From contig CACKQW010000006.1 in assembly GCA_902602415.1 (NCBI GenBank), positions 27,427 to 91,426 of the forward strand: a stretch of DNA of 64,000 bases, given 5' to 3'. Below the pieces are notes generated by a model. It was not told the DNA's origin and made no database searches. It saw only the letters and a list, made by a program, of their open reading frames with translations. The first letter of the stretch is position 1, and each line of letters starts with the position of its first letter. Position numbers and translations under genes: made by a program. Positions 26,081 to 35,428 of the stretch are shown in pieces. Origin of the DNA: an uncultured Bacteroidota bacterium. Its GTDB lineage: Bacteria > Bacteroidota > Bacteroidia > Flavobacteriales > Flavobacteriaceae.

Positions 26081-29080
26081 ATGAAAAAAAGTACCCTTGC
26101 CCTTATGGCATTTTTATTTACCATTTTCTCATTTTCTCAAGTTTCTGTTGGAACTGAGATTTGGACAAATCAGAGCCAGCCTGTGGAGCCATATTATGAA
26201 TACTCCTACAGTCAAACAATATATAATGCAAATTCAATTAATGCATCTGGTCAGATTACCGGACTTAAATATTTTGCAACTCCAACAACCGACTTGGAAA
26301 ATACTGGAACATGGGATATTTACATGGCCCATACAGATTTAAATGAGCATCCACAAAATGAAGATGGAGAATATTCCTTTATTAATGCATCCGAATTAAC
26401 TCTTGTTTTTAGTGGTCCTGTTGAAGTCGTAGACCAGACAGTAACGATAACTTTGGATACACCATTTGATTACAATGGAACTCAAAATCTTATTGTTGCA
26501 GGTCATGATACTATGGATACAGGTACATATGATGGATCTGGAGATGATTTTTATGCTTCTGTTTATGATGGTCTTTCCAGAATAGCACTAGTCTACTATA
26601 ATGATGTAACCCCACCTGACCCGTTAGCACCCCCATCACCATCAGATGCCTTACTACGATATGCTAATATAGTTTTTGAGGGAATCACACAGCAATGTCC
26701 AAATCCAACTGACATAAGTGTTTCTAATATTTTAGGTACCTCTGCAGACTTTACATGGTCATTTGGTGAAAACGTAACTGGGTTTGAATATGCTGTTTTA
26801 CCTGCGGGAGAAGAATTTGAATCTGGAACGTCTATCACTGAAAATTCAGTATCAATTTCAGGTCTTGATCCCCTGACAAATTATGTTTTTTATATCCGTT
26901 CCCTGTGTGATGGAGAGTATGGCGGAGTTGTAAGTTATGGATTTACAACAGGTTGTGCAGATTTATTTGAACTACCTTTCTCTGAAAGTTTTGAACAAGA
27001 TTCAGAAGGAGAAATTTGCTGGACGATCATTGATGTAAGCCCTGAAGCTGCACCTAACAATTCCTCTTGGAATACTAATGTTAGCAATGCTTTTGAGGGA
27101 AGTCAAGCAGCCTGGTTGTATACATTTGGAAACCAAGGTAAAAATGACGATTATTTAATTTCTCCGAGGTTTAATTTAACTGGAAATGATAGAATTAAAT
27201 TTGCAGCAAAATCATACGGAAATGGTGAGGAAAATAATTCTATGGCAGTATTAATGTCTACAACAACATCAAATCCAGAAGACTTCACCATAACTTTGAG
27301 CGAAACTACTGAGTACTCGGGTGATTGGACAGAAGTTAACTTAGATTTATCTGCTTATTCTGGACCAGCATTCATTGCATTTTATGTTCCACCCACACCA
27401 ACAGAAGGATATGCGATGTATGTCGATGCAATCGTTGTTGAGGAAAACCCTGAGTGTGATGCCCCTTTAAATGTTACCTTAGATAATATCACAAGTGAAT
27501 CTGCAGAGATTTCCTGGAATCAAGGAGCTAGTCAAGAAACCCAATGGGAATATGTCTTACAAGAGGCAGGTGCTGATCAGCCAACGGAAAGTGGTACCTT
27601 AATTGATTCATCATCCATTCTATTGGAAGGTCTTGTTCAAGGAGCCGAGTATGATTTTTATGTTCGAGCAGTATGTGATAACGGAAGCTTTAGTTCATAT
27701 GTTCCTGAAAATGGTGTTTATTTTATGATTCCTCCTGTTGGTGGTGTCTGTGAGGATCCACTTGTAATTGAAAGTTTTCCATTTAGTGTAACCGATGATA
27801 CAATCAACTATCAAGATGATTATAATGGTTCTCCTGGAGACGCAGAATCGTGTAGTTCTTCCTCAAGTTATTTGAGTGGAGATGATGTATTCTATTCATA
27901 TACTGCACCCTATGACATGTCAGTTACCATAACATTTGACCCAGTTAACACATGGTCAGGTATTTTTGTCTATGATTCTTGTGAAAGTGTAGGTGTGTCA
28001 TGTATTACAGGAAGTGCTAGTTCATCTGCTGATGAGCGTATTTTTGAGTTAGATTTATTTGATAATCAAACATACATAATTGCTATTTCGACTTTCCCAT
28101 CTCCACAAAGTACACCTTACGAATTAACGATTACTGAAAATTCATGTACTCAACCTGTCATAACTGCGTCTGCATTGGCATGTGTTGATGAAGAGTACTT
28201 TATAGAGGTTGATGTTTCTGATCTTGGAACTTCTTCGCAGTATGTTGTTTCTGATGATCTTGGAAATCAACAATCGACAGATATTGCTGCTGTATTAACT
28301 TTTGGTCCATACTCGGGAATAAATCCTGTAACTATAAGTGCTGTTGGTGATGATGTAAATTGTGATCAAACGTTTACTGTTTTATCAGCGTGTCAATCAT
28401 GTGTGCCTCTTGGTATTAACTGTTCGTTTGGTGATGGATTTGTAGGTTTGGTAATTGCAGATATTGACAATTCAGATTCTGGATGTTCACCAGATGGATA
28501 TGGAATTTTCCCAGATTTAACCACTGATTTAGCACAAGGTGCTACTTATCCAGTTTCAGTTACAACAGGATATTCAAACCAGTACGTTAGAGCATGGGTT
28601 GATTTTAATGATGATTATGAATTTTCTTTAGATGAATTGATAATCGATAACGCTTTAATCGCAAGTGTTGGAACAACGGAAATTGATGCTGTTATCCCGT
28701 CTGATGCAAATCTTGGCCCTCATACAATGAGATTTAAAGCCAATTGGAATAGCCCAGTTCCCGATGATGCTTGTGAGGTTACCAGCTATGGTGAGGTTGA
28801 AGATTACACAATTACAATCGTCGAATCTTTAAGTACCAATGATTATCAATTAGAAGGACTTAAAATTTATCCGAACCCTGTTGATGGTGATTTTGTTACT
28901 ATTAAATCCCCAATTGCAGGAGATAAATTCATCAATCTTTTTGATATTAATGGAAGAAAAGTATTATCAACAACCTTGGTTGGGGATATGCTTAATATTT
29001 CATCATTTAGTCCTGGATTTTATATGATTGAAGTTTCGGTAGGAGATTCCAAAAAAGTTTCTAAGCTTGTCATTGAATAA
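26081..29080 (+). CDS. Secreted multidomain protein with FnIII modules, choice-of-anchor/MAM-like domain, GEVED domain and T9SS type A sorting domain
   Basis: Signal peptide MKKSTLALMAFLFTIFSFSQ; FnIII-like NPTDISVSNILGTSADFTWSF and APLNVTLDNITSESAEISWN; LPFSESFEQDSEGEICWTIID; YGEVEDYTITIV; C-terminal LKIYPNPVDGDFVTIKS...GRKVLSTTL...GFYMIEV. Confidence 0.93.
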   Translation: MKKSTLALMAFLFTIFSFSQVSVGTEIWTNQSQPVEPYYEYSYSQTIYNANSINASGQITGLKYFATPTTDLENTGTWDIYMAHTDLNEHPQNEDGEYSFINASELTLVFSGPVEVVDQTVTITLDTPFDYNGTQNLIVAGHDTMDTGTYDGSGDDFYASVYDGLSRIALVYYNDVTPPDPLAPPSPSDALLRYANIVFEGITQQCPNPTDISVSNILGTSADFTWSFGENVTGFEYAVLPAGEEFESGTSITENSVSISGLDPLTNYVFYIRSLCDGEYGGVVSYGFTTGCADLFELPFSESFEQDSEGEICWTIIDVSPEAAPNNSSWNTNVSNAFEGSQAAWLYTFGNQGKNDDYLISPRFNLTGNDRIKFAAKSYGNGEENNSMAVLMSTTTSNPEDFTITLSETTEYSGDWTEVNLDLSAYSGPAFIAFYVPPTPTEGYAMYVDAIVVEENPECDAPLNVTLDNITSESAEISWNQGASQETQWEYVLQEAGADQPTESGTLIDSSSILLEGLVQGAEYDFYVRAVCDNGSFSSYVPENGVYFMIPPVGGVCEDPLVIESFPFSVTDDTINYQDDYNGSPGDAESCSSSSSYLSGDDVFYSYTAPYDMSVTITFDPVNTWSGIFVYDSCESVGVSCITGSASSSADERIFELDLFDNQTYIIAISTFPSPQSTPYELTITENSCTQPVITASALACVDEEYFIEVDVSDLGTSSQYVVSDDLGNQQSTDIAAVLTFGPYSGINPVTISAVGDDVNCDQTFTVLSACQSCVPLGINCSFGDGFVGLVIADIDNSDSGCSPDGYGIFPDLTTDLAQGATYPVSVTTGYSNQYVRAWVDFNDDYEFSLDELIIDNALIASVGTTEIDAVIPSDANLGPHTMRFKANWNSPVPDDACEVTSYGEVEDYTITIVESLSTNDYQLEGLKIYPNPVDGDFVTIKSPIAGDKFINLFDINGRKVLSTTLVGDMLNISSFSPGFYMIEVSVGDSKKVSKLVIE

Positions 29081-29100
29081 CCTATCAAGACTAAAAAAGA

Positions 29101-29131
29101 AAAAGGGTTTAGATATCTAAACCCTTTTTTT
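29101..29131 (+). terminator. Rho-independent terminator after T9SS gene 1
   Basis: AAAAGGGTTTAGATATCTAAACCCTTTT perfect palindrome with T-run. Confidence 0.85.
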
Positions 29132-29209
29132 GTATAACTATTTTATTTGTAATGATTTAGTGGTTAGTTTTTTTATTATATTAAATGTTAATTTTTTAAA
29201 AACGTCACC

Positions 29210-31195
29210 ATGAAAAAAATTCCTCTTCTTTTTATATCCTTTTTAATATTTTCTTATTCCTATTCACAAACCACTTGCCCTGTAGGTGAAATTCCAGATT
29301 GCAATGGTAATTGCGCCCCCGCAATATGGGTAGGTGACACCTATTGTGATGATGGATCATGGTCGCATAACGGGGTTCCCATATATTTTAATTGTGAAGA
29401 ATTTGAATGTGATGGTGGGGATTGTGTGTGCGAGGATGAACCAGAAATTCCTTCTTTTTGTGATAGTGGGGATTGTGATTTATTAACATTTGTTGTGAAT
29501 ACAGCAAATATTGAGGTTGGGCCAAATGGTATGTATGCCGGAGGTGGATTTTTTGAGAGTGCTACAGCAGTTCCACTTTATGAAAATGATCCTGTTTCAA
29601 ATGATGGTTTTTTTGTCGGATTTGTATATGTAAACACAGGTCAAAGCGGATATTTTTCTTATTTCAATAGCCCTGAAAGTTCAACTGATTATGGCGCCAG
29701 AGAAATTTTAACAGGCCTACCTTGTGCATATGGTCCAAATGATGAAAGGTATTTACCACCCGTTGAATCGGATACTGAGTTGCTTCATTGTTTTGGAAGC
29801 TGTGAAGAAGATGCATCATGCCCAGGTTCGGGTGGAAATGGTGATGGTGATGGATCATCTTGTGAAAATGCTATACCAATAACTGCTGGAACATACCCTG
29901 TTGTTGGAATTGATGGAGAATCATATCCACTTCAGTGTCATATGGGTAATCAATCACCTCCAAATGGAAATATGGAATGGTATTCCTATACTCCAGATCA
30001 GGATTACATAGTTACTGTTGAATCTTACGATAGTATGGTCGATGATACCAGGTTTCAAGTTTATGGAGGCTCTTGTGGTAATTTGTATTGTGTTGGTGGA
30101 GATGATGATTCAGGAGTTTCTAATTATTCCTCTGATACATTTAATGTAGAAGCTGGTAATACCTACTATATTGCATGGGATGATGGTCAAATTTCCTGGG
30201 AAGACTTTGAATTTACCCTTACTGAATTTCCAATTGCAGAAAATTGTACTTGGACAGTGAATATGTACGATTCTGCTGGGGATGGATGGGAAGATGGTTT
30301 TGGTAATACTTTAATGATGCAGATTCAGATAATTGATCCTATGGGAAGTTTTTATTCGATTGGAGTCCCATCTTTAAATGATGGATATTCAGGATCAGCA
30401 AATTTTGAAGTTCCTGTTGGTTCAACTGTTTCAACGCTATGGATTGGAGGCGCGGCTTTTGGATCGGAATCATCTTATGAAATTGTAGATTCTAATGGAA
30501 CTGTTGTCGGAGCAGCTTCGGAAGCTGATGTAAGTGGTATATATGTAGATTCTGACTGTTCTGGTTTAACTGGTGGTGGAGGAGGAGACCCTGAATGTGG
30601 TGACTTTTACGTATATGATTATCCATCAGGTAATAGTGGTGGTGGAGGTTTTGACCAAAGTTTTAATAGTCCTAACCCAAATGATCTTGTATTTTCAACC
30701 ACCGCTGGAGATCAAGATAATGATGGAATTACCGATGAGATTACCGTAACATTAGGTGGAGCTACTGAGAATAATTGGGATTGGGTATATATTACTGATG
30801 GAGCAGGAAATTTAATATACGGTCCCGCTTCAGGTGCACAGTCTGGCTCTTACACTTCAAGTGATGGAACCATTAATGTATATCTCGCTGCAGATGCTAC
30901 TGTTCAACAAGGACCGGTGACATTTGCTATCACATGTGCTGGATTGTCAATTAATGAAAATGAAATTACTGATCTTGAGGTTTATCCAAACCCAGTAAGT
31001 GATAACTATGTTAATATAGTAACATCAATTTCCGGGGACAAGCTAGTAGAATTATTTGATCTTAACGGAAGGAAAGTTATGTCAGAAATAATATCTGGTA
31101 AAACATTAGATATTTCAAATTTAGAACCTGGATTTTACATGACACGAATTACAATTGACGCGAAGTCAAGTACATTCAAATTAATCATTAATTAA
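29210..31195 (+). CDS. Secreted Gly/Asp/Ser-rich protein with Cys-rich LNR-like N-terminus and T9SS type A sorting domain
   Basis: Signal peptide ending YSYSQ; CAPAIWVGDTYCDDGSWSHNGVPIYFNCEEFECDGGDCVC; C-terminal LEVYPNPVSDNYVNIVTSISGDKLVELFDLNGRKVMSE...EPGFYM. Confidence 0.92.
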   Translation: MKKIPLLFISFLIFSYSYSQTTCPVGEIPDCNGNCAPAIWVGDTYCDDGSWSHNGVPIYFNCEEFECDGGDCVCEDEPEIPSFCDSGDCDLLTFVVNTANIEVGPNGMYAGGGFFESATAVPLYENDPVSNDGFFVGFVYVNTGQSGYFSYFNSPESSTDYGAREILTGLPCAYGPNDERYLPPVESDTELLHCFGSCEEDASCPGSGGNGDGDGSSCENAIPITAGTYPVVGIDGESYPLQCHMGNQSPPNGNMEWYSYTPDQDYIVTVESYDSMVDDTRFQVYGGSCGNLYCVGGDDDSGVSNYSSDTFNVEAGNTYYIAWDDGQISWEDFEFTLTEFPIAENCTWTVNMYDSAGDGWEDGFGNTLMMQIQIIDPMGSFYSIGVPSLNDGYSGSANFEVPVGSTVSTLWIGGAAFGSESSYEIVDSNGTVVGAASEADVSGIYVDSDCSGLTGGGGGDPECGDFYVYDYPSGNSGGGGFDQSFNSPNPNDLVFSTTAGDQDNDGITDEITVTLGGATENNWDWVYITDGAGNLIYGPASGAQSGSYTSSDGTINVYLAADATVQQGPVTFAITCAGLSINENEITDLEVYPNPVSDNYVNIVTSISGDKLVELFDLNGRKVMSEIISGKTLDISNLEPGFYMTRITIDAKSSTFKLIIN

Positions 31196-31213
31196 ATTAG
31201 AATGATAAGTTTT

Positions 31214-31247
31214 AAAAAAGGGGTTTAATATTTAAACCCCTTTTTTT
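31214..31247 (+). terminator. Rho-independent terminator after T9SS gene 2
   Basis: AAAAAAGGGGTTTA-atat-TTAAACCCCTTTTTTT. Confidence 0.88.
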
Positions 31248-31260
31248 ATATATAATTGAT

Positions 31261-31268
31261 TAATTTTG
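31261..31268 (+). promoter_or_regulatory. -7 element TAATTTTG 3 nt before ATG of the GT2 gene
   Basis: Exact TAnnTTTG; overlaps the TTG used as start in the ORF track; no clear -33 TTG. Confidence 0.45.
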
Positions 31269-31271
31269 AAT

Positions 31272-32276
31272 ATGCATTCAAAAGATATTTCCTTCGTAAT
31301 CCCGGTGTTTAATAGGCCTAACGAGATAGACGAGCTTTTAAGAAGTTTCGTAAACTTAAGTGGGGAAAAAGATTTTGAAATTGTAATTGTTGAAGATGGT
31401 TCAATAAATAAATGTGATCAGGTTATCAAAAACTATGAAGATTTAAAGATTAGTTATTATTTCAAAGAGAATTCTGGTCCTGGTGATTCAAGAAACTTTG
31501 GTATGAAAAGAGCCAAAGGTTCGTACTATATTATTTTAGATTCAGATTGTATTTTAAGAGATGATTTTTTCGAAAATGTTATGAAAAACCTAGATAACAA
31601 TTACGCAGATTGTTTTGGCGGAGTAGATGATGCTCATGATTCATTTAGCAATTTTCAAAAGGCTGTTAGTTTTTCTATGACTTCATTTATCACTACAGGT
31701 CACCTCAGGGGAGGGAAGTGGTCAAAAGATTTTCAACCCAGAAGTTTTAATATGGGGATTTCTAAAAGTGCTTTTGTTGATTCTGGTGGATTTATTAATA
31801 TTCACCCAGGGGAAGACCCAGATCTTTCATTAAGACTTTACAAGCAAGGATATATTATTAAAAATTATAAAGATGTGGTTGTTTTTCATAAAAGAAGAAT
31901 TTCGATAAAAAGTTTTTTTACACAAGTTTATAAATTTGGAGTTGCTAGATCTATTTTAAACTCAATGCACAAGGATTCTAAGAGAATAATTTATTGGTTT
32001 CCGTTTTTGTTCTCCTCTTTATTTTTAATTTCAATCATCTCTATTTTTCTATATTCAAATATGTTAGCCTATCTATATTCTATATACTTTGCTTTGATTT
32101 TGATCAGTTGTACCATTAAAAACAACCCGATTGCTGCAAGTTTAGCTATTATTACAACACTTACTCAGTTTTTTGCCTACTCCCTTGGATTTTTAAAAGG
32201 GAATACTAAGATCCTTCTAAGAAAAGGAGATGATTTAGAATCAGTGTTTCCAAAAATGTTTTTTAAAGTTAATTAG
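31272..32276 (+). CDS. Glycosyltransferase family 2 (GT-A) membrane-associated protein
   Basis: DISFVIPVFNRPNEIDELLRSF, VIVEDGS, YYIILDSDCIL; C-terminal TM helices. Start reassigned from TTG 31266 to ATG 31272. Confidence 0.88.
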   Translation: MHSKDISFVIPVFNRPNEIDELLRSFVNLSGEKDFEIVIVEDGSINKCDQVIKNYEDLKISYYFKENSGPGDSRNFGMKRAKGSYYIILDSDCILRDDFFENVMKNLDNNYADCFGGVDDAHDSFSNFQKAVSFSMTSFITTGHLRGGKWSKDFQPRSFNMGISKSAFVDSGGFINIHPGEDPDLSLRLYKQGYIIKNYKDVVVFHKRRISIKSFFTQVYKFGVARSILNSMHKDSKRIIYWFPFLFSSLFLISIISIFLYSNMLAYLYSIYFALILISCTIKNNPIAASLAIITTLTQFFAYSLGFLKGNTKILLRKGDDLESVFPKMFFKVN

Positions 32277-33203
32277 ATGAAATTGGATTTTAGCAGTGGT
32301 AAAACAAATGTTTTTTTAGTCTTTCTTGGCTTGGCTATTATTACTTCATTTACAAGTAAGTTGGTATCTACCTATGAAAAAAATATAGATTTTACTGTTT
32401 TACCCTCAGATTTTCCAAATGACAAAGTACTGACTGATCAGTCTAGTGAAAAAGTAAGCTTAAAATTAAAAGGATATGGATTTAATTTCGCTAGATATTA
32501 TTTTAAAAATCCAATATTGAAATTGCCTGTTAATGAAATGAAAACAAATAAATCTAGTTTTATATGGACAAAAGAAAAGAACTTATTTAGCTTGGAAAGA
32601 TTAATAAGCCCCATGACTTTGATGAATATTTCTGAGGATTCTTTGGTATTCTATTTTGATAAGTACACTACTAAATCAATTCCTGTCAAAGGTTTTACAG
32701 ATATCAAATATGCTGCTGGTTATGGAAGTTTTGGTCCTTTAGTATTGACACCAGACTTCGTTAAAGTTATTGGACCGAGCAATACAATTCAAACAATTAA
32801 ATCTATTAAAACAGAACTAATTTCATTTGAAAATGTTAAGAATGATTTGAATGGTAAAATAAAACTTAAACTAGATAGCTTGGAAAATACCATTATTGAA
32901 AATACTGAAGTTGAATATTTCTTGAATGTTGATCAATTTACAGAAGAAACTCTAGATGTAAATATTAATGTTGTATCTAATTTTAATAAATCAAGTTTCA
33001 ACTTCTTTCCAAAAACAGTTAAGGTTAAGTTTTTAGTTAGCGTAGATAACTATGTTAAAATAAACCCAATCGACTTTAAAATTGAGTGTTATATTGATGA
33101 TTTATTTAAAAATGATTATTCATTAGAGGTTGTTAAAAAACCAGATTTTATAAAAAATATTAGCTTAAGTACAGAGAAAATTCAATTAATAATGTTGGAA
33201 TGA
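32277..33203 (+). CDS. YbbR-like (CdaR-like) domain protein
   Basis: N-terminal TM then repeated YbbR-like segments (FTVLPSDFPNDKVL, VKVIGPSNTIQTIKSIKTE); upstream of coaE as in other flavobacteria. Confidence 0.72.
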   Translation: MKLDFSSGKTNVFLVFLGLAIITSFTSKLVSTYEKNIDFTVLPSDFPNDKVLTDQSSEKVSLKLKGYGFNFARYYFKNPILKLPVNEMKTNKSSFIWTKEKNLFSLERLISPMTLMNISEDSLVFYFDKYTTKSIPVKGFTDIKYAAGYGSFGPLVLTPDFVKVIGPSNTIQTIKSIKTELISFENVKNDLNGKIKLKLDSLENTIIENTEVEYFLNVDQFTEETLDVNINVVSNFNKSSFNFFPKTVKVKFLVSVDNYVKINPIDFKIECYIDDLFKNDYSLEVVKKPDFIKNISLSTEKIQLIMLE

Positions 33204-33775
33204 AGAAAGTTGCTATTACTGGAATAATTGGAAGTGGAAAAAGTACCGCTGCAAGTTTATTTAAAAAATTAGGCATACCCGTTTTTATTGCTGATGAATC
33301 TGCCAAAGATCTAATGCAAAATGATAATAAGGTAATTAATAAACTGGTATATTATTTTGGAGATATTGTGTATGAAAATGGAAAATTGAATAAATCTTAT
33401 ATTTCAGAAAGAATTTTTAATAATTCTTCTGATTTAAAATTTGTTAATTCATTGGTTCATCCAATAGTGAATGATCGGTTTCAAAGTTGGTGTAATGTTC
33501 AAGAATCAAGCTATATTATCTATGAGTCTGCTTTAGTTTTTGAAAATGAATCAGAAGATATCTTTGATGAAATCATTTGTATAAAAACTCCAATAAATAT
33601 TATACATCAAAGAATTAATGTACGTGAAGATTATAACTTTGAAAAAATTAATAAGATCATTGAAAATCAGATATCTCAAGATGAAAAATGTAAAAAATCC
33701 TCATTTTGTATATTAAATGATAGTATTGAAAATTTGAATAGATATATTCATGAAATTCACAATAAACTAGCATAA
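33200..33775 (+). CDS. coaE: Dephospho-CoA kinase
   Basis: VAITGIIGSGKSTAASLFKKLGIPVFIADESAKDLM, LVHPIVNDRF. Confidence 0.96.
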   Translation: MKKVAITGIIGSGKSTAASLFKKLGIPVFIADESAKDLMQNDNKVINKLVYYFGDIVYENGKLNKSYISERIFNNSSDLKFVNSLVHPIVNDRFQSWCNVQESSYIIYESALVFENESEDIFDEIICIKTPINIIHQRINVREDYNFEKINKIIENQISQDEKCKKSSFCILNDSIENLNRYIHEIHNKLA

Positions 33776-33808
33776 ATCTTATTGTTAATCTTTTATTAAA
33801 ATAAATTA

Positions 33809-33835
33809 TTGCTCATTTATTTAATTATAAATTTG
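33809..33835 (+). promoter_or_regulatory. Promoter TTG-N16-TAAATTTG for the histidine kinase gene
   Basis: TTG 33809-33811, 16-nt spacer, TAAATTTG 33828-33835, 3 nt before ATG 33839. Confidence 0.55.
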
Positions 33836-33838
33836 AGT

Positions 33839-35425
33839 ATGAGTAAAAAGATATTTGTTTTGCTTTTATCGTTAATGAGTATTTCCTTGGCTGGAATTAT
33901 ATTTATTCAATCATATTTTATTGTTAAAAACTATGAAGAAAATGACAAACAATTTTCTTCCAATATTAAATATGCTTTGACTGAAACGGTTTCAGAAATT
34001 GAAAAAATAGAATTTAAAAGATATGTTTCAAAGTTTTCTGAACTTATTGCTAGTGGATCAAGTATTGATACCACCAGTATCAATAATTTATATATAATCA
34101 ATGAAATCCCAGAAAAAAGAGAAACTATAATTTATAAAAATGGAATTATAGAAGAAAATATTATTATTCCTAACATTTCTTCTAAAAGTGACTATTATAG
34201 TCTAATTACTGAATCAAAAAACATTGAAATTAAACGATTGTCAAATCAGCGAGACGAAAAGATTTTTAGTAATAATGAAATTGAAAACAGCAATCTTAGT
34301 CCCCAGGATTTTTTGATGAGGCTTGGAAAAATTTCAAAAAGTAAAGAAATTCTTTTTGAGACTACTTACAATGATTTAGCGAAAAGAAATCCAATTGAGG
34401 CACGAATTGGCAATATAAATGATTTTGAGAATATAATCTCTCAAAATCTTATGGATTTAGAAATAAAACTAGATTTTGAATATGCGGTTTATAATGGGGA
34501 TAAAGTAACAGGTATTTCATCTGTAAACTTTGAGAAAAATGATCAGACCTACAGCTCATTAATTTTTAAAGATGAAAATGATTCGAGTGATTATTCACTG
34601 AAAATAAATTTTCCTTCAAGAACACCATTTCTGATTTCAACCCTGCTTCCTGTTATTGCAACATCTATCGTGTTTACGCTAATTATTATTATTGCCTATA
34701 TAACTACTATTCTACTTCTTTTAAGACAGCGTCAGATATCACAAATTAAATCTGATTTTATAAATAATATGACCCATGAATTCAAAACACCAATAGCAAC
34801 AATAGATTTAGCTTTATCAGCAATAAAAAATCCAAAAACTATTGTCGATACAAAAAAGGTTAAGAAGTATCTTAAAATGATTGATGATGAAAACAATAGA
34901 ATGCATGATCAAGTTGAAAATGTTTTAATGATGAGTCAGTTAGAAAGAAAAGAGATTTATTTAGATAAGAAAGATCATGATATTAATGAATTGATAAACC
35001 TTGCTATATCACATGTTAATTTAATTATACAAAATAAAAAAGGAAAAATAAATTTTGAAAAAGACCTTAAGTTGCCATTAGTTAGGGTAAATGAAACGCA
35101 TATGATAAATGTTTTTGTAAATATTTTAGATAATGCTATAAAATACAATGAAAATCAACCTGACATTACTATTAAAAGTAGAATTTTAGAAAACAAGTTA
35201 ATCATTGATATTATAGATAATGGTATCGGAATGAGTAAATCTACAAGGTCTAAGATTTTTGATAAATTTTATAGACCTCAAACGGGGGATCTTCACAATG
35301 TAAAAGGTCACGGTTTAGGTTTATCCTATGTAAAAAAAATAATAGATTTACATAATGGAAGTATTAATGTTACCAGTGTATTAGGAAAAGGTAGTACATT
35401 TACAATACAATTAAATTTACATTAG
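33839..35425 (+). CDS. Sensor histidine kinase
   Basis: Two TM segments; NNMTHEFKTPIATIDLALSAI, NVFVNILDNAIKYNE, DIIDNGIGM, GHGLGLSYVKKIIDLHNG. Start moved from TTG 33809 to ATG 33839. Confidence 0.95.
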   Translation: MSKKIFVLLLSLMSISLAGIIFIQSYFIVKNYEENDKQFSSNIKYALTETVSEIEKIEFKRYVSKFSELIASGSSIDTTSINNLYIINEIPEKRETIIYKNGIIEENIIIPNISSKSDYYSLITESKNIEIKRLSNQRDEKIFSNNEIENSNLSPQDFLMRLGKISKSKEILFETTYNDLAKRNPIEARIGNINDFENIISQNLMDLEIKLDFEYAVYNGDKVTGISSVNFEKNDQTYSSLIFKDENDSSDYSLKINFPSRTPFLISTLLPVIATSIVFTLIIIIAYITTILLLLRQRQISQIKSDFINNMTHEFKTPIATIDLALSAIKNPKTIVDTKKVKKYLKMIDDENNRMHDQVENVLMMSQLERKEIYLDKKDHDINELINLAISHVNLIIQNKKGKINFEKDLKLPLVRVNETHMINVFVNILDNAIKYNENQPDITIKSRILENKLIIDIIDNGIGMSKSTRSKIFDKFYRPQTGDLHNVKGHGLGLSYVKKIIDLHNGSINVTSVLGKGSTFTIQLNLH

Positions 35426-35428
35426 TCA

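Noticed and set aside
26700-27740. Long tandem repeat array in T9SS gene 1
   Set aside because: Only two diverged FnIII-like modules at protein level; no nucleotide-level tandem repeat.
29664-29858. His-rich minus-strand ORF (MIHHHHHFHPNLG)
   Set aside because: Antisense reading of a Gly/Asp-rich repeat in the T9SS gene; His run arises from GGTGATGGTGAT-type codons.
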